Shown here one piece after another: positions 1-5,935 of a DNA stretch of 6,128 bases. The DNA is from an uncultured Eubacteriales bacterium (lineage in GTDB: Bacteria > Bacillota > Clostridia > Peptostreptococcales > Anaerovoracaceae). The notes beneath the pieces are model-generated. The model was given only the letters and a program-made list of their open reading frames with translations. It did no database searches and was not told where the DNA came from. Position 1 is the first letter of the stretch. Each line of letters starts with the position of its first letter. Made by a program: the position numbers and the translations under genes. The stretch is taken from positions 1 to 6,128 of the forward strand of contig CADCOV010000296.1 of assembly GCA_902803185.1 (NCBI GenBank). Direction: 5' to 3'.

Positions 1-845
1 AGGGAGCGGATGGCCGTCTCCACCATGATGAGGTCCTCCTGCTTCTTGACGTCCGGGGACCGGTAGACCCGCTCGAACATGAAGTTCCGGAGCTCGTTCA
101 GCATGGCCATGTGCTCCTCGTCCATGGTGACCCGCCCCACCTTCTCAGAGGTGATGAGGGTGTTCTTCACCATGTTGTTGATCCTGAGGCTGTGACGGTC
201 TCCGAAGAGGGCGATCGGCCCCTTCGGGAGGTCCTCCTCCTTCAGGACGCCGCTCCGCAGGGCGTCGTCGATGTCGTGGTTGATGTAGGCGATCCGGTCG
301 GAAAGGCGCACCGCTTCCCCTTCCAGCGTGGACGGGAAGCCCTTGCCGGAGTGGTTCAGGATGCCGTCCCTGACCTCCCAGGTCAGATTGAGGCCCTGCC
401 TGCCCGGCGTGGATTCGAGAAGGTCCACGACTCTGAGGCTCTGTTCGTTGTGCCGAAAGCCGCCCGGATGGATCTCGTTCAGGATGAACTCCCCGTTGTG
501 GCCGAATGGCGTATGGCCCAGGTCGTGCCCCAGGGCGATCGCCTCCGTCAGATCCTCGTTCAGGCCGAGGCCGCGGACGATGGTCCGCGCGATCTGGGAG
601 ACCTCCAGGGTGTGGGTGAGCCGGGTCCGATAATGGTCCCCCTCCGAGCCCAAAAAGACCTGGGTCTTGTGCATCAGGCGCCGGAAGGCCTTGGAGTGGA
701 TGATCCGGTCCCGGTCCCTCTGGTACTCGGTGCGCATCTCGCAGGGCGTCTCCGGGACGGCTCTTCCCTTTGACCGGTCTGACATGGAAGCCAGCGGAGA
801 CAGCATCTCGTGTTCTCTTCGGATCAGGTCTTCTCTCAGGAACAT
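1..845 (-). CDS. dgt: Deoxyguanosinetriphosphate triphosphohydrolase-like HD protein (partial, 3' end outside window)
   Basis: HD-superfamily phosphohydrolase of the dGTPase family, which cleaves dNTPs (classically dGTP) to deoxynucleoside and triphosphate in the cytoplasm. I translated the frame by hand: about 281 residues are open to the window edge, and family members are usually about 330-345, so roughly the last 50-60 residues are missing. Expected metal ligands are visible: H78 in LTHTLEV, H107-D108 in [11 protein letters not shown], and D183 in [10 protein letters not shown]. The N-terminal block [17 protein letters not shown] is also typical of the family. The ATG follows the dut TAG stop with no gap, and its GGGAG ribosome-binding site lies inside the end of dut, which suggests translational coupling. 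Substrate preference in the non-Escherichia branch varies, so dGTP specificity is inferred from family only. Nothing looks broken. It is the last visible gene of the leftward cluster. Confidence 0.93.
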   Translation of the reverse strand, partial: MFLREDLIRREHEMLSPLASMSDRSKGRAVPETPCEMRTEYQRDRDRIIHSKAFRRLMHKTQVFLGSEGDHYRTRLTHTLEVSQIARTIVRGLGLNEDLTEAIALGHDLGHTPFGHNGEFILNEIHPGGFRHNEQSLRVVDLLESTPGRQGLNLTWEVRDGILNHSGKGFPSTLEGEAVRLSDRIAYINHDIDDALRSGVLKEEDLPKGPIALFGDRHSLRINNMVKNTLITSEKVGRVTMDEEHMAMLNELRNFMFERVYRSPDVKKQEDLIMVETAIRS

Positions 846-1280
846 CTATTTCACTCCCGTGTGGCCGAAGCCTCCGTCGCCCCTCTCGGTGTCCGACAGC
901 TCCTCGGTCAAAGTAAACGAAACGGTCTCGTATTTGTTGATGACCACCTGGGCGATCCGGTCGCCGTCCTTGATGGTGAAGTCCTCCTTGCCCCAGTTGA
1001 TCATGGGCACCCTGAGTTCGCCCCGGTAGTCGGAATCGATGGTGCCGATGCCGTTGACGAGGCCGATGCCGTGCTTGATCGCAAGACCCGACCGTGCCCT
1101 GACCTGGGCCTCATACCCCGGCGGGATCTCCATGAAGATGCCGGTCGGGATCAAAGCCCTCTCCCCCGCCTTCAGGACGAAGTCCCCCTCCGGCAGATAG
1201 GCCGGCAGGTCGAAGCCGGCGGCGCGCTCTGTGGCGTACTGCGGGACGCGCCCGCTCCTGCTGATGATCCTGATGTCCAT
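846..1280 (-). CDS. dut: dUTP diphosphatase (trimeric dUTPase)
   Basis: Hydrolyses dUTP to dUMP and pyrophosphate, keeping uracil out of DNA and feeding dTMP synthesis. It has 144 residues, the normal size for the homotrimeric all-beta family. All five motifs are present: [11 protein letters not shown] near residue 20; II, RARSGLA at 61-67; [14 protein letters not shown] at 79-89 with catalytic Asp D82 and sugar-stacking Tyr Y85; IV, DRIAQ near 107-111; [11 protein letters not shown] at 133-142. Motif V has His where Ser is commonest (GGFGSTG), and motif III begins NGIGTID rather than the common NSPGTID. Both look like natural variants, because every catalytic residue is kept. The ATG lies 3 bases after the M16 peptidase stop, with a modest AAAGG site about 8 bases upstream. 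It abuts dgt, another dNTP hydrolase, so the two probably act on the same nucleotide pool. Confidence 0.97.
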   Translation of the reverse strand: MDIRIISRSGRVPQYATERAAGFDLPAYLPEGDFVLKAGERALIPTGIFMEIPPGYEAQVRARSGLAIKHGIGLVNGIGTIDSDYRGELRVPMINWGKEDFTIKDGDRIAQVVINKYETVSFTLTEELSDTERGDGGFGHTGVK

Positions 1281-1283
1281 GTG

Positions 1284-2534
1284 TCAACCTTTCATGATCT
1301 GTCTGAGGTCCGCCCTGGTGGAGGACACGCAGGCGGCGCTGTAGCGGCTGAAGTCGGCGATCAGCGGGATCACCGCGTCCACGTCCTTCAGTGTGACTTC
1401 CTCGAAACCCCGGATCAGCTCCTCCTGGTCGTAGACCCGGTCCAGAAGCAGCAGGTTCTTGCCGTTTTTGAACATGCGGGAGGAGATGCTCTCCTGGGAG
1501 AAGATATAGGAGGCCTTCATCTGTTCCCGGGAGGACTCCAGTTCCTCCTCGGTGATGCCCTTGTCCGCCAGCTTGTCCATCTCCTCGCGGATGCCGGCGA
1601 TGGCCTTGCGGACGTTGTCGTGGCTGACGCCGGCGTAGATGGCGAAGTAGCCGTCCCGGCTGTACATGACGTTCATGGAGTAGACCGAGTAGGCCAGCCC
1701 CTTCTGTTCCCGGATGTTCTGGAAGAGCCGGGAGCTCATGCTGCCGCCGATGGCGTTGTTCAGGATGGTCAGGGCGTAGTAGCGGTCGTCCGCCATGGAG
1801 ATGGTATCGGTCCCCAGGCACAGGTGGGCCTGCTCGATGTCCTTGCGGATGGAGCGGACGCTCGGCACGTACTCCGCGTCCTTCCTCTCGAGTCGCTCCT
1901 GCACCGGCTTGAGGCCGTCAAAGCGGTCGCTGAAGAAGTCCACGACCTCCTTTTCTTCGAACCTGCCGCTGACGGAGATCACCAGCCGGTCCGCCGTGTA
2001 TTTCTCATAGACGTACTCCCGCATGACCTTGCCGGTGATGCGGTTCAGGGAGGTCGTCGTCCCCAGGACGCTGTTGCCGATGCTCCTCTCCCTGAAGATC
2101 AGGTCGGAGAGCGTGTCCACCACCAGGTCGTCCGGGGTGTCCATGGTCATCTTGATCTCCTCGGTGATCACGTTCCGCTCCCGGTCCATCTCCTGCTTCG
2201 CGAACAGGGAGCCGGTCAGCATGTCCGTGAGCACGTCCGCCGCGTCGGCGAAATGGCCGCGGGTGGCTTTGACGTAGTAGCAGGTGGCTTCCTTGCCGGT
2301 GAAGGCGTTGATCTGGCCGCCGATCTTGTCGATGTCGTAGGCGATCTCAAGGGCGCTCCTTCGGGCGGTGCCCTTGAACATCATATGCTCGGTGAAATGG
2401 GAGATCCCGGCGTAGCGGGCCTCCTCCTCCGCGGCGCCGGCGCCGATCCAGAGGCCCACCGCCACCGATTCCACGTGATCGATGGGTTCCATGACGATGC
2501 GGATGCCGTTATCCAATGTGTGTATCTTGATCAA
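1284..2534 (-). CDS. M16-family zinc metallopeptidase (YmxG/MlpA-type, insulinase superfamily)
   Basis: Predicted cytoplasmic inverzincin peptidase related to mitochondrial processing peptidase beta and Bacillus YmxG (MlpA). It is 416 residues, the standard two-domain length. The inverted zinc motif HxxEH is H46-E49-H50 in GISHFTEHMMFKGT. The distal Glu ligand is in the EE pair at 125-126 (NVITEEIKM), at the expected distance. The C-terminal half carries GGSMSSRLFQ (263-272) and GLAYSVYS (279-286), the usual substrate-binding signature, so this looks like an active subunit. There is no signal peptide. The start is TTG: it gives the canonical N-terminus (KIHTLDNGIRIV), has a GAGGA site 6 bases upstream, and overlaps the upstream TGA stop as TTGA. 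The next Met (residue 15) would cut into the first strand. The physiological substrate is unknown. The YmxG assignment rests on motif memory, so I give no symbol. Confidence 0.95.
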   Translation of the reverse strand: MIKIHTLDNGIRIVMEPIDHVESVAVGLWIGAGAAEEEARYAGISHFTEHMMFKGTARRSALEIAYDIDKIGGQINAFTGKEATCYYVKATRGHFADAADVLTDMLTGSLFAKQEMDRERNVITEEIKMTMDTPDDLVVDTLSDLIFRERSIGNSVLGTTTSLNRITGKVMREYVYEKYTADRLVISVSGRFEEKEVVDFFSDRFDGLKPVQERLERKDAEYVPSVRSIRKDIEQAHLCLGTDTISMADDRYYALTILNNAIGGSMSSRLFQNIREQKGLAYSVYSMNVMYSRDGYFAIYAGVSHDNVRKAIAGIREEMDKLADKGITEEELESSREQMKASYIFSQESISSRMFKNGKNLLLLDRVYDQEELIRGFEEVTLKDVDAVIPLIADFSRYSAACVSSTRADLRQIMKG

Positions 2535-3487
2535 TTCTGTTCCTCAAACTTTCTCTTCGCGTAGGTGCGAAGCAGGAGCCGGACGGTGATGCCGGCGTTC
2601 AGGAAGAAGGCGTCGAAGGGCTGCACCGTCTCCCGGATGGCGGACCAGTTGTGGTCCACATAGTCCTGCAGGACCTCCTCGTAGGAGGCGCCCGCGTCGT
2701 AAAGTCCCACGGTCCTGTCCTTCTGGGCCGTAATGGTATCGATGTACCAGTCGAAGAAGGTCTCGTTCCTCTCCTCCGGCACCACGCCGAAGTGGCTGCA
2801 GATCAAAGTCTTCCCGCGCAGGGCCTTGCACTTCTCCGCCGAAGCGACGCACTCGCCGAAATCCTTCAGGATGGCGCTGGTCATGACCTCAGGGCTGTGG
2901 GGGATCCCGGTGCTCTCCGAGAGGAGCAGCGTGTTCTCCGGCAGGACCTGGAAGGTCATGGAGCAGTCCGTGTGGCCCGGGGTGCTGTGGCAGACGATGG
3001 TCTTGTCCCCGACCCGGATGCTGTCGCCGTCCTCGGCCTTGATGTCCACCCGGAAACCATCGGTCCCGATCTCCCGGCCCAGCTGTTCCCCTTCCCCGGA
3101 CCAGTCCCTGGCCGAGGTTCCCAGCCGCTTCATGGTGGCGAGGGCCCGTTCGCTCTTGAAGACCTTCTCCGCCTTCGGGGCGGCGACGACCAGGAGCTCC
3201 GGCCATTCGGCGGTGAACAGAGGCGCTGCGCCGATGTGGTCGTAGTGGGTGTGGGACATGAAGAGGTGGCTCGGGGCACTGCACCCCCACTCCCGGGTCT
3301 TCTTTTTGATGTTTTCTATGGTCTCCGGCCCGCAGTAGTACATGCCGGTATCGTACAATACGCAAGCCTTCTCCCCGCAGCGGATCAGCAGGCACTCCCC
3401 GCCGGGGCCGCCGGTGACTCTGGCGTATCCCTCCGGCAGGCCCCACCGGTCCCGCTCCGGAAAGCTCACGATGGCGCTTTTTCTCAA
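2531..3487 (-). CDS. Metallo-beta-lactamase-fold hydrolase, substrate unknown
   Basis: A 318-residue metallo-beta-lactamase-fold protein, probably a soluble dinuclear metal hydrolase. The HxHxDH motif is H79-H81-D83-H84 in SHTHYDHIG. H172 (STPGHTD) and H232 (CSHFG) occupy the other His-ligand positions. The position that normally carries the bridging Asp is apparently Glu (E191 in LLSEST), a departure from the usual ligand set. The alpha-helical C-terminus (about 235-318) resembles the extra region of lactonase- or glyoxalase-II-like members. There is no signal peptide. The start is TTG at 3487-3485, with AGGAG 7 bases upstream. The preceding ykvI-family stop codon lies in the same frame two codons earlier, so no longer start is possible, and the next Met (49) falls inside the fold. 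I cannot name the substrate: lactones, thioesters and phosphodiesters are all possible for this fold. Confidence 0.9.
   Translation of the reverse strand: MRKSAIVSFPERDRWGLPEGYARVTGGPGGECLLIRCGEKACVLYDTGMYYCGPETIENIKKKTREWGCSAPSHLFMSHTHYDHIGAAPLFTAEWPELLVVAAPKAEKVFKSERALATMKRLGTSARDWSGEGEQLGREIGTDGFRVDIKAEDGDSIRVGDKTIVCHSTPGHTDCSMTFQVLPENTLLLSESTGIPHSPEVMTSAILKDFGECVASAEKCKALRGKTLICSHFGVVPEERNETFFDWYIDTITAQKDRTVGLYDAGASYEEVLQDYVDHNWSAIRETVQPFDAFFLNAGITVRLLLRTYAKRKFEEQN
2541..2545 (-). promoter_or_regulatory. Ribosome-binding site that fixes the TTG start of the M16 peptidase
   Basis: GAGGA on the minus strand lies 6 bases before TTG 2534-2532, within the last codons of the MBL gene. With the TTGA stop/start overlap it supports initiation by ribosomes finishing the upstream gene. 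Confidence 0.8.
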
Positions 3488-3490
3488 CGT

Positions 3491-4522
3491 TTATCTCCTT
3501 TTGATGACCCGGAAGAAGTGGATGGAGATGAGGATCAGGACCGCCATGCCGAAATAGCCTTCCAGCGGGTACATATACGTGATCAGGCTCTTGAACCCCA
3601 CCAGCCCCAGGAAGAACCCCAGGACGGCGAAGAAGATGACGAGCTTTTTCTTGTTCGGTCCCTCCTTGAACCGGGTGGTGAAGCCGTAGTAGCAGCTGGT
3701 GGCGGAGGAATAGATCGCCGTCAGCAGCGCGATGGAGATCAGGTTCTCCATCAAAGGCGAGATCCGGCCCGCGTACCCCAGGATCGGCAGGGACATGGAC
3801 TCGGAGAACACCGGGTCCAGCAGCAGCATCCTGAGGAGGATCATGCCCATCAAAGCCAGGCACACGCCGCCCACCGAGACGCCGGCCACCGCCTGCTTGA
3901 GGGACTTGGCCCTGAGGGCGGACTTGGCGTTGATCGGGATCGTGACCAGCAGGTTATACGAGGCGTAGATCACCGCGCTGAGGTACCAGACCCCCGAGAG
4001 CACGGAGGGCTTGACCGCCCCTTCCGGCGCCGGCACCTTGTCCAGGGTGAAGCCGGCGTAGAGCGCGGTCCCCACGATGAAGGCGAACAGGAAGGGCATG
4101 ATGACCCGGAAGACATGGAAGATCCGGTCGAAGTCACCGAGCACCGTGAGCAGCACCAGGAAGACGATGAGGGCGCCCCCCGCCGCCGGATGGATACCGA
4201 ACCGCTGCTCGAACATGGCGCCGCCCGCCGCCGAGAGGGCGACCAGCGCCGAGTAGTTGATGAGCCCCACCGTGGTGCCCAGCAGCCTGCTCCACCGCTT
4301 ATTCTTGAACGGGAGGATGATCTCGCCGATGTCCGCGGTCTTCTCCTTCTGTGCGATGACCACCATGAAGACGCCGAAGATGACGAACAGGGCCATCTCG
4401 ATCAGGGTCCCGAAATAGCCCAGGTCCCCGAAGACGCCGAAATACTGCCAGGCTTCTCTGCCTGACGCGAACCCGGCGCCGATGACGGCGCCAAGATACA
4501 TGAAAGCGATACTAATCCACAT
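3491..4522 (-). CDS. YkvI-family multispanning membrane protein (APC/LeuT-fold-like)
   Basis: A 343-residue integral membrane protein. About ten hydrophobic segments can be read, near residues 2-20, 36-57, 80-104, 114-131, 138-157, 174-195, 211-235, 253-280, 291-312 and 320-338. The first contains GAVIGAGFASGRE, a glycine-rich broken helix that marks the YkvI family and resembles the substrate or ion site of LeuT-fold transporters. A transporter role follows from fold resemblance only; no substrate is established for Bacillus YkvI as far as I know. The ATG overlaps the end of the upstream acidic-protein gene by 11 bases, with a GGGGGA site about 8 bases upstream. The last codons (Lys-Arg-Arg-stop) double as the ribosome-binding site of the following MBL gene, arguing for coupled expression. 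The tail is basic (FFRVIKRR), consistent with a cytoplasmic C-terminus. Confidence 0.88.
   Translation of the reverse strand: MWISIAFMYLGAVIGAGFASGREAWQYFGVFGDLGYFGTLIEMALFVIFGVFMVVIAQKEKTADIGEIILPFKNKRWSRLLGTTVGLINYSALVALSAAGGAMFEQRFGIHPAAGGALIVFLVLLTVLGDFDRIFHVFRVIMPFLFAFIVGTALYAGFTLDKVPAPEGAVKPSVLSGVWYLSAVIYASYNLLVTIPINAKSALRAKSLKQAVAGVSVGGVCLALMGMILLRMLLLDPVFSESMSLPILGYAGRISPLMENLISIALLTAIYSSATSCYYGFTTRFKEGPNKKKLVIFFAVLGFFLGLVGFKSLITYMYPLEGYFGMAVLILISIHFFRVIKRR
3495..3499 (-). promoter_or_regulatory. Ribosome-binding site that fixes the TTG start of the MBL hydrolase
   Basis: AGGAG on the minus strand lies 7 bases before TTG 3487-3485. It is embedded in the final Lys-Arg-Arg codons of the YkvI-family gene. 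The in-frame TAA between the site and the TTG rules out any longer reading of the MBL gene. Confidence 0.85.
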
Positions 4523-5042
4523 ACTGGAGATCCCCCAGATTCACGATATAGTCGTCGATCGGGTAATCCCCAATGTTGCCAAAATCAAAAGTCCAGTTGT
4601 TCCCGTCTAATACCGAAAGGCGGTGATCCGCCACCGCGTCCATGATGCTCTCTGTGTGGGCATCCCCCGTGTCCTCGTCCGTGCAGGTCACGGTGTCAGG
4701 CTCCGTGAACCAGGCACGGAACCGGACGATCTCCTCGCAGAGACGGGTCAGGGAGGTCGGATCCTCCTTCATCTGCCCCGCCAGGGTCCGAAAATTGTTC
4801 CGGATCGCCTCGATCACCGTATAGGCCTCCGCCGCCTCGTCCGGCAGGTGGTCCATCAGGTCGCCGAAATACCCTTCGGAGACCTCGATGAAGGTTTCCC
4901 CTTCCACCTCCGCCAGCACGGTGGCCAGGGCGTCCTCCGTGATCTCCTCCTCGGATTCCACCAGGTCCGCCATATTCTCCACGTACTGGAAATCGCTTCC
5001 GTTATCGATATCCAGCACGCTAAGCAGTTCTTCTCTCGTCAT
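4512..5042 (-). CDS. Acidic protein of unknown function
   Basis: I do not recognise a named domain. With the start at ATG 5042-5040 the protein is 176 residues and extremely acidic: I count 44 Asp+Glu against 8 Lys+Arg. It has no signal peptide, membrane segment, Cys pair or obvious catalytic motif. The N-terminal half (MTREELLSVLDIDNG onward) looks helical. The C-terminal part (about 140-176) is rich in Asp, Asn, Gly and aromatics (GNNWTFDFGNIGDYPIDDY) and looks more beta-like. The start is set by GGAGGAG 2 bases upstream, 16 bases after the murI stop. An in-frame ATG at 5102 would add 20 low-complexity Ser/Thr/Arg residues that merely shadow the murI 3' end, so I rejected it. The 3' end overlaps the YkvI-family gene by 11 bases. 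The frame is clearly real: it sits tightly in the operon with a good site. Its role is open; a small acidic cytoplasmic partner protein is one guess. Confidence 0.82.
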   Translation of the reverse strand: MTREELLSVLDIDNGSDFQYVENMADLVESEEEITEDALATVLAEVEGETFIEVSEGYFGDLMDHLPDEAAEAYTVIEAIRNNFRTLAGQMKEDPTSLTRLCEEIVRFRAWFTEPDTVTCTDEDTGDAHTESIMDAVADHRLSVLDGNNWTFDFGNIGDYPIDDYIVNLGDLQYVD

Positions 5043-5044
5043 GG

Positions 5045-5051
5045 CTCCTCC
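5045..5051 (-). promoter_or_regulatory. Ribosome-binding site that fixes the start of the acidic protein
   Basis: GGAGGAG on the minus strand ends 2 bases before ATG 5042-5040 (4 bases if GGAGG alone is the core). It lies in the short murI-to-acidic-protein gap and argues against the longer reading from 5102, which has no site and overlaps murI in another frame. Confidence 0.75.
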
Positions 5052-5058
5052 ATTCCCA

Positions 5059-5871
5059 TCAGATGTCGAGGTTCTTGAAGTAGATCTCCAGCTCGTCCGC
5101 ATCCCGTCCCAGGATCCGTTCGATCATCCGGACGAAGTTGTCGGACAGGTCGCTGGCGTAGAACCGGCTCTTCGCCTCCCGCTCCGGCGCCAGGAGATCC
5201 CGGTCCGTGAGCTCCATCTTCACCGCCGTCGCCAGCTCCTGGGCGGAGCTGATGATCCGGATGCCCGGATAGAGCCGCTGCAGGTTCGGCGCGATCAAAG
5301 GATAGTGGGTGCAGCCCAGCACCAGGGTGTCGATGCGGTTCTCGGCGATGAAATCGTCCAGGTAATACCGCAGGGTGAGATCCATGATCTCGTGGTCCAC
5401 GATGCCCTCCTCCACCAGCGGGACGATGGCCGGGCAGGCCACCTGCTTCAGGTAGAGGTCCGGCGCCAGGGAATGGATCTTCTCCGCGTAGGTGCCGGCG
5501 TTCACGGTGGCGCGGGTCGCCATGATGCCGATGCGCTCGCCGTGGCTGCAGAGCTTGACCACCTCCCGGGCGGTCGGGTTGATGCAGCCCACCACCGGGA
5601 TGTCTGGGAAGGCCTCCCGGAGGACGTCCAGGGCGTTGGCGCTCACGGTGTTGCAGGCGATGACCAGCATCTTCACGTCCTCCCCCGCCAGGAAGTCTCC
5701 GATCTGCAGGGAGAATTGCCTGATGGTCTCCGGCGACTGGGAGCCGTAAGGGGTGCGGGCGGTGTCGCCATAGAAAATAATGCTCTCGCTCGGGAGCATC
5801 CTCATGATGTAAGGAATGCTGGTGACACCCCCGATGCCAGAGTCAAAAAAACCGATCGGTCTCGGATCCAT
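5059..5871 (-). CDS. murI: Glutamate racemase
   Basis: Interconverts L- and D-glutamate without a cofactor, supplying D-Glu for the second position of the peptidoglycan stem peptide. The 270 residues match the family's usual 260-280. The two catalytic cysteines are C73 (ACNTVSA) and C187 (LGCTHYP), followed by H189. The N-terminal substrate loop is GFFDSGIGGVTS with D10 and S11, and YGDTARTPYG lies at 34-43. E153 (PLVEEG) is the usual acidic residue before the second Cys. CNTVSA, where CNTASA is commoner, is a mild variant. The start is ATG 5871-5869 with an AAAGGAA site about 7-8 bases upstream. It is the first gene of the leftward cluster, and a TATAAT box about 42-47 bases upstream on the same strand fits a promoter with a short leader. 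RacE and MurI are the same activity; I use the general symbol. Confidence 0.97.
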   Translation of the reverse strand: MDPRPIGFFDSGIGGVTSIPYIMRMLPSESIIFYGDTARTPYGSQSPETIRQFSLQIGDFLAGEDVKMLVIACNTVSANALDVLREAFPDIPVVGCINPTAREVVKLCSHGERIGIMATRATVNAGTYAEKIHSLAPDLYLKQVACPAIVPLVEEGIVDHEIMDLTLRYYLDDFIAENRIDTLVLGCTHYPLIAPNLQRLYPGIRIISSAQELATAVKMELTDRDLLAPEREAKSRFYASDLSDNFVRMIERILGRDADELEIYFKNLDI

Positions 5872-5893
5872 ATATCAATTCCTTTCCGAAGTA

Positions 5894-5902
5894 TGCTATA
5901 CT
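5894..5902 (+). promoter_or_regulatory. Predicted extended -10 promoter for pepF
   Basis: TGCTATACT fits an extended -10 element (TGn followed by a TATAAT-like hexamer). There is no good -35 at 16-18 bases, which extended -10 promoters can tolerate. Transcription would begin near 5909, giving a leader of about 27 bases that still contains the AGGAGG site. A second TATACT at 5915-5920 would start inside that site and is less likely to be used. This is prediction from consensus only. Confidence 0.5.
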
Positions 5903-5923
5903 ACAATTGATTATTATACTACA
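5897..5923 (+). repeat. Two direct copies of TATACTACA in the murI-pepF promoter region
   Basis: The 9-mer TATACTACA occurs at 5897-5905 and again at 5915-5923, with starts 18 bases apart. The first copy is also the right half of a small inverted repeat, AGTAT-GCT-ATACT (5890-5902). The repeats cover both predicted -10 boxes. They could be a regulator site or a duplicated -10 region; nothing here separates these options. Confidence 0.55.
5913..5918 (-). promoter_or_regulatory. Predicted -10 box for the murI operon
   Basis: Read on the minus strand this is a perfect TATAAT. Transcription would begin near 5906, leaving a leader of about 35 bases before the murI ATG. No convincing -35 is seen 17 bases upstream, where the pepF start codon lies. 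AT-rich runs give chance matches, but this is one of the few AT-rich stretches in a GC-rich window and sits just ahead of the first gene of the cluster. Confidence 0.5.
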
Positions 5924-5924
5924 C

Positions 5925-5930
5925 AGGAGG
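5925..5930 (+). promoter_or_regulatory. Consensus ribosome-binding site of pepF
   Basis: A perfect AGGAGG, 5 bases before ATG 5936. It is among the strongest sites in the window and makes the pepF start secure. Confidence 0.85.
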
Positions 5931-5935
5931 AATTT

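Noticed and set aside
111..773. Plus-strand open frame of 220 codons opposite dgt
   Set aside because: The minus strand here encodes the HD motifs of dgt; the plus frame has no recognisable content.
1111..1821. Minus-strand 236-codon frame overlapping M16 and dut
   Set aside because: Out-of-frame shadow rich in Arg/Gly/His/Pro, covering two genes with strong motif support.
810..2564. Long plus-strand open frame of 584 codons
   Set aside because: It lies opposite dut and the M16 peptidase, has no family resemblance and is rich in Asp/Val/His/Gly, as antisense frames of GC-rich genes are.
2889..3863. Minus-strand 324-codon frame across the MBL/YkvI-family junction
   Set aside because: Shadow frame spanning two real genes; its protein is low-complexity Arg/Gly/Pro/His.
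2651..4465. Long plus-strand open frame of 604 codons
   Set aside because: Antisense to the MBL and YkvI-family genes, which have clear motifs; its composition is low-complexity Asp/Glu/Gln/His/Arg.
5043..5102. Longer N-terminus for the acidic protein starting at 5102
   Set aside because: It overlaps murI out of frame, adds only Ser/Thr/Arg filler and lacks a ribosome site, while ATG 5042-5040 has GGAGGAG just upstream.
4888..5910. Plus-strand open frame of 340 codons opposite murI and the acidic-protein gene
   Set aside because: Antisense shadow of murI, which carries both catalytic cysteines; no ribosome site or family pattern.
5872..5935. Possible riboswitch or terminator in the only intergenic gap
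   Set aside because: The 64-base gap is too short for a known riboswitch and has no GC stem followed by T-run; its inverted repeat has only 5-base arms.
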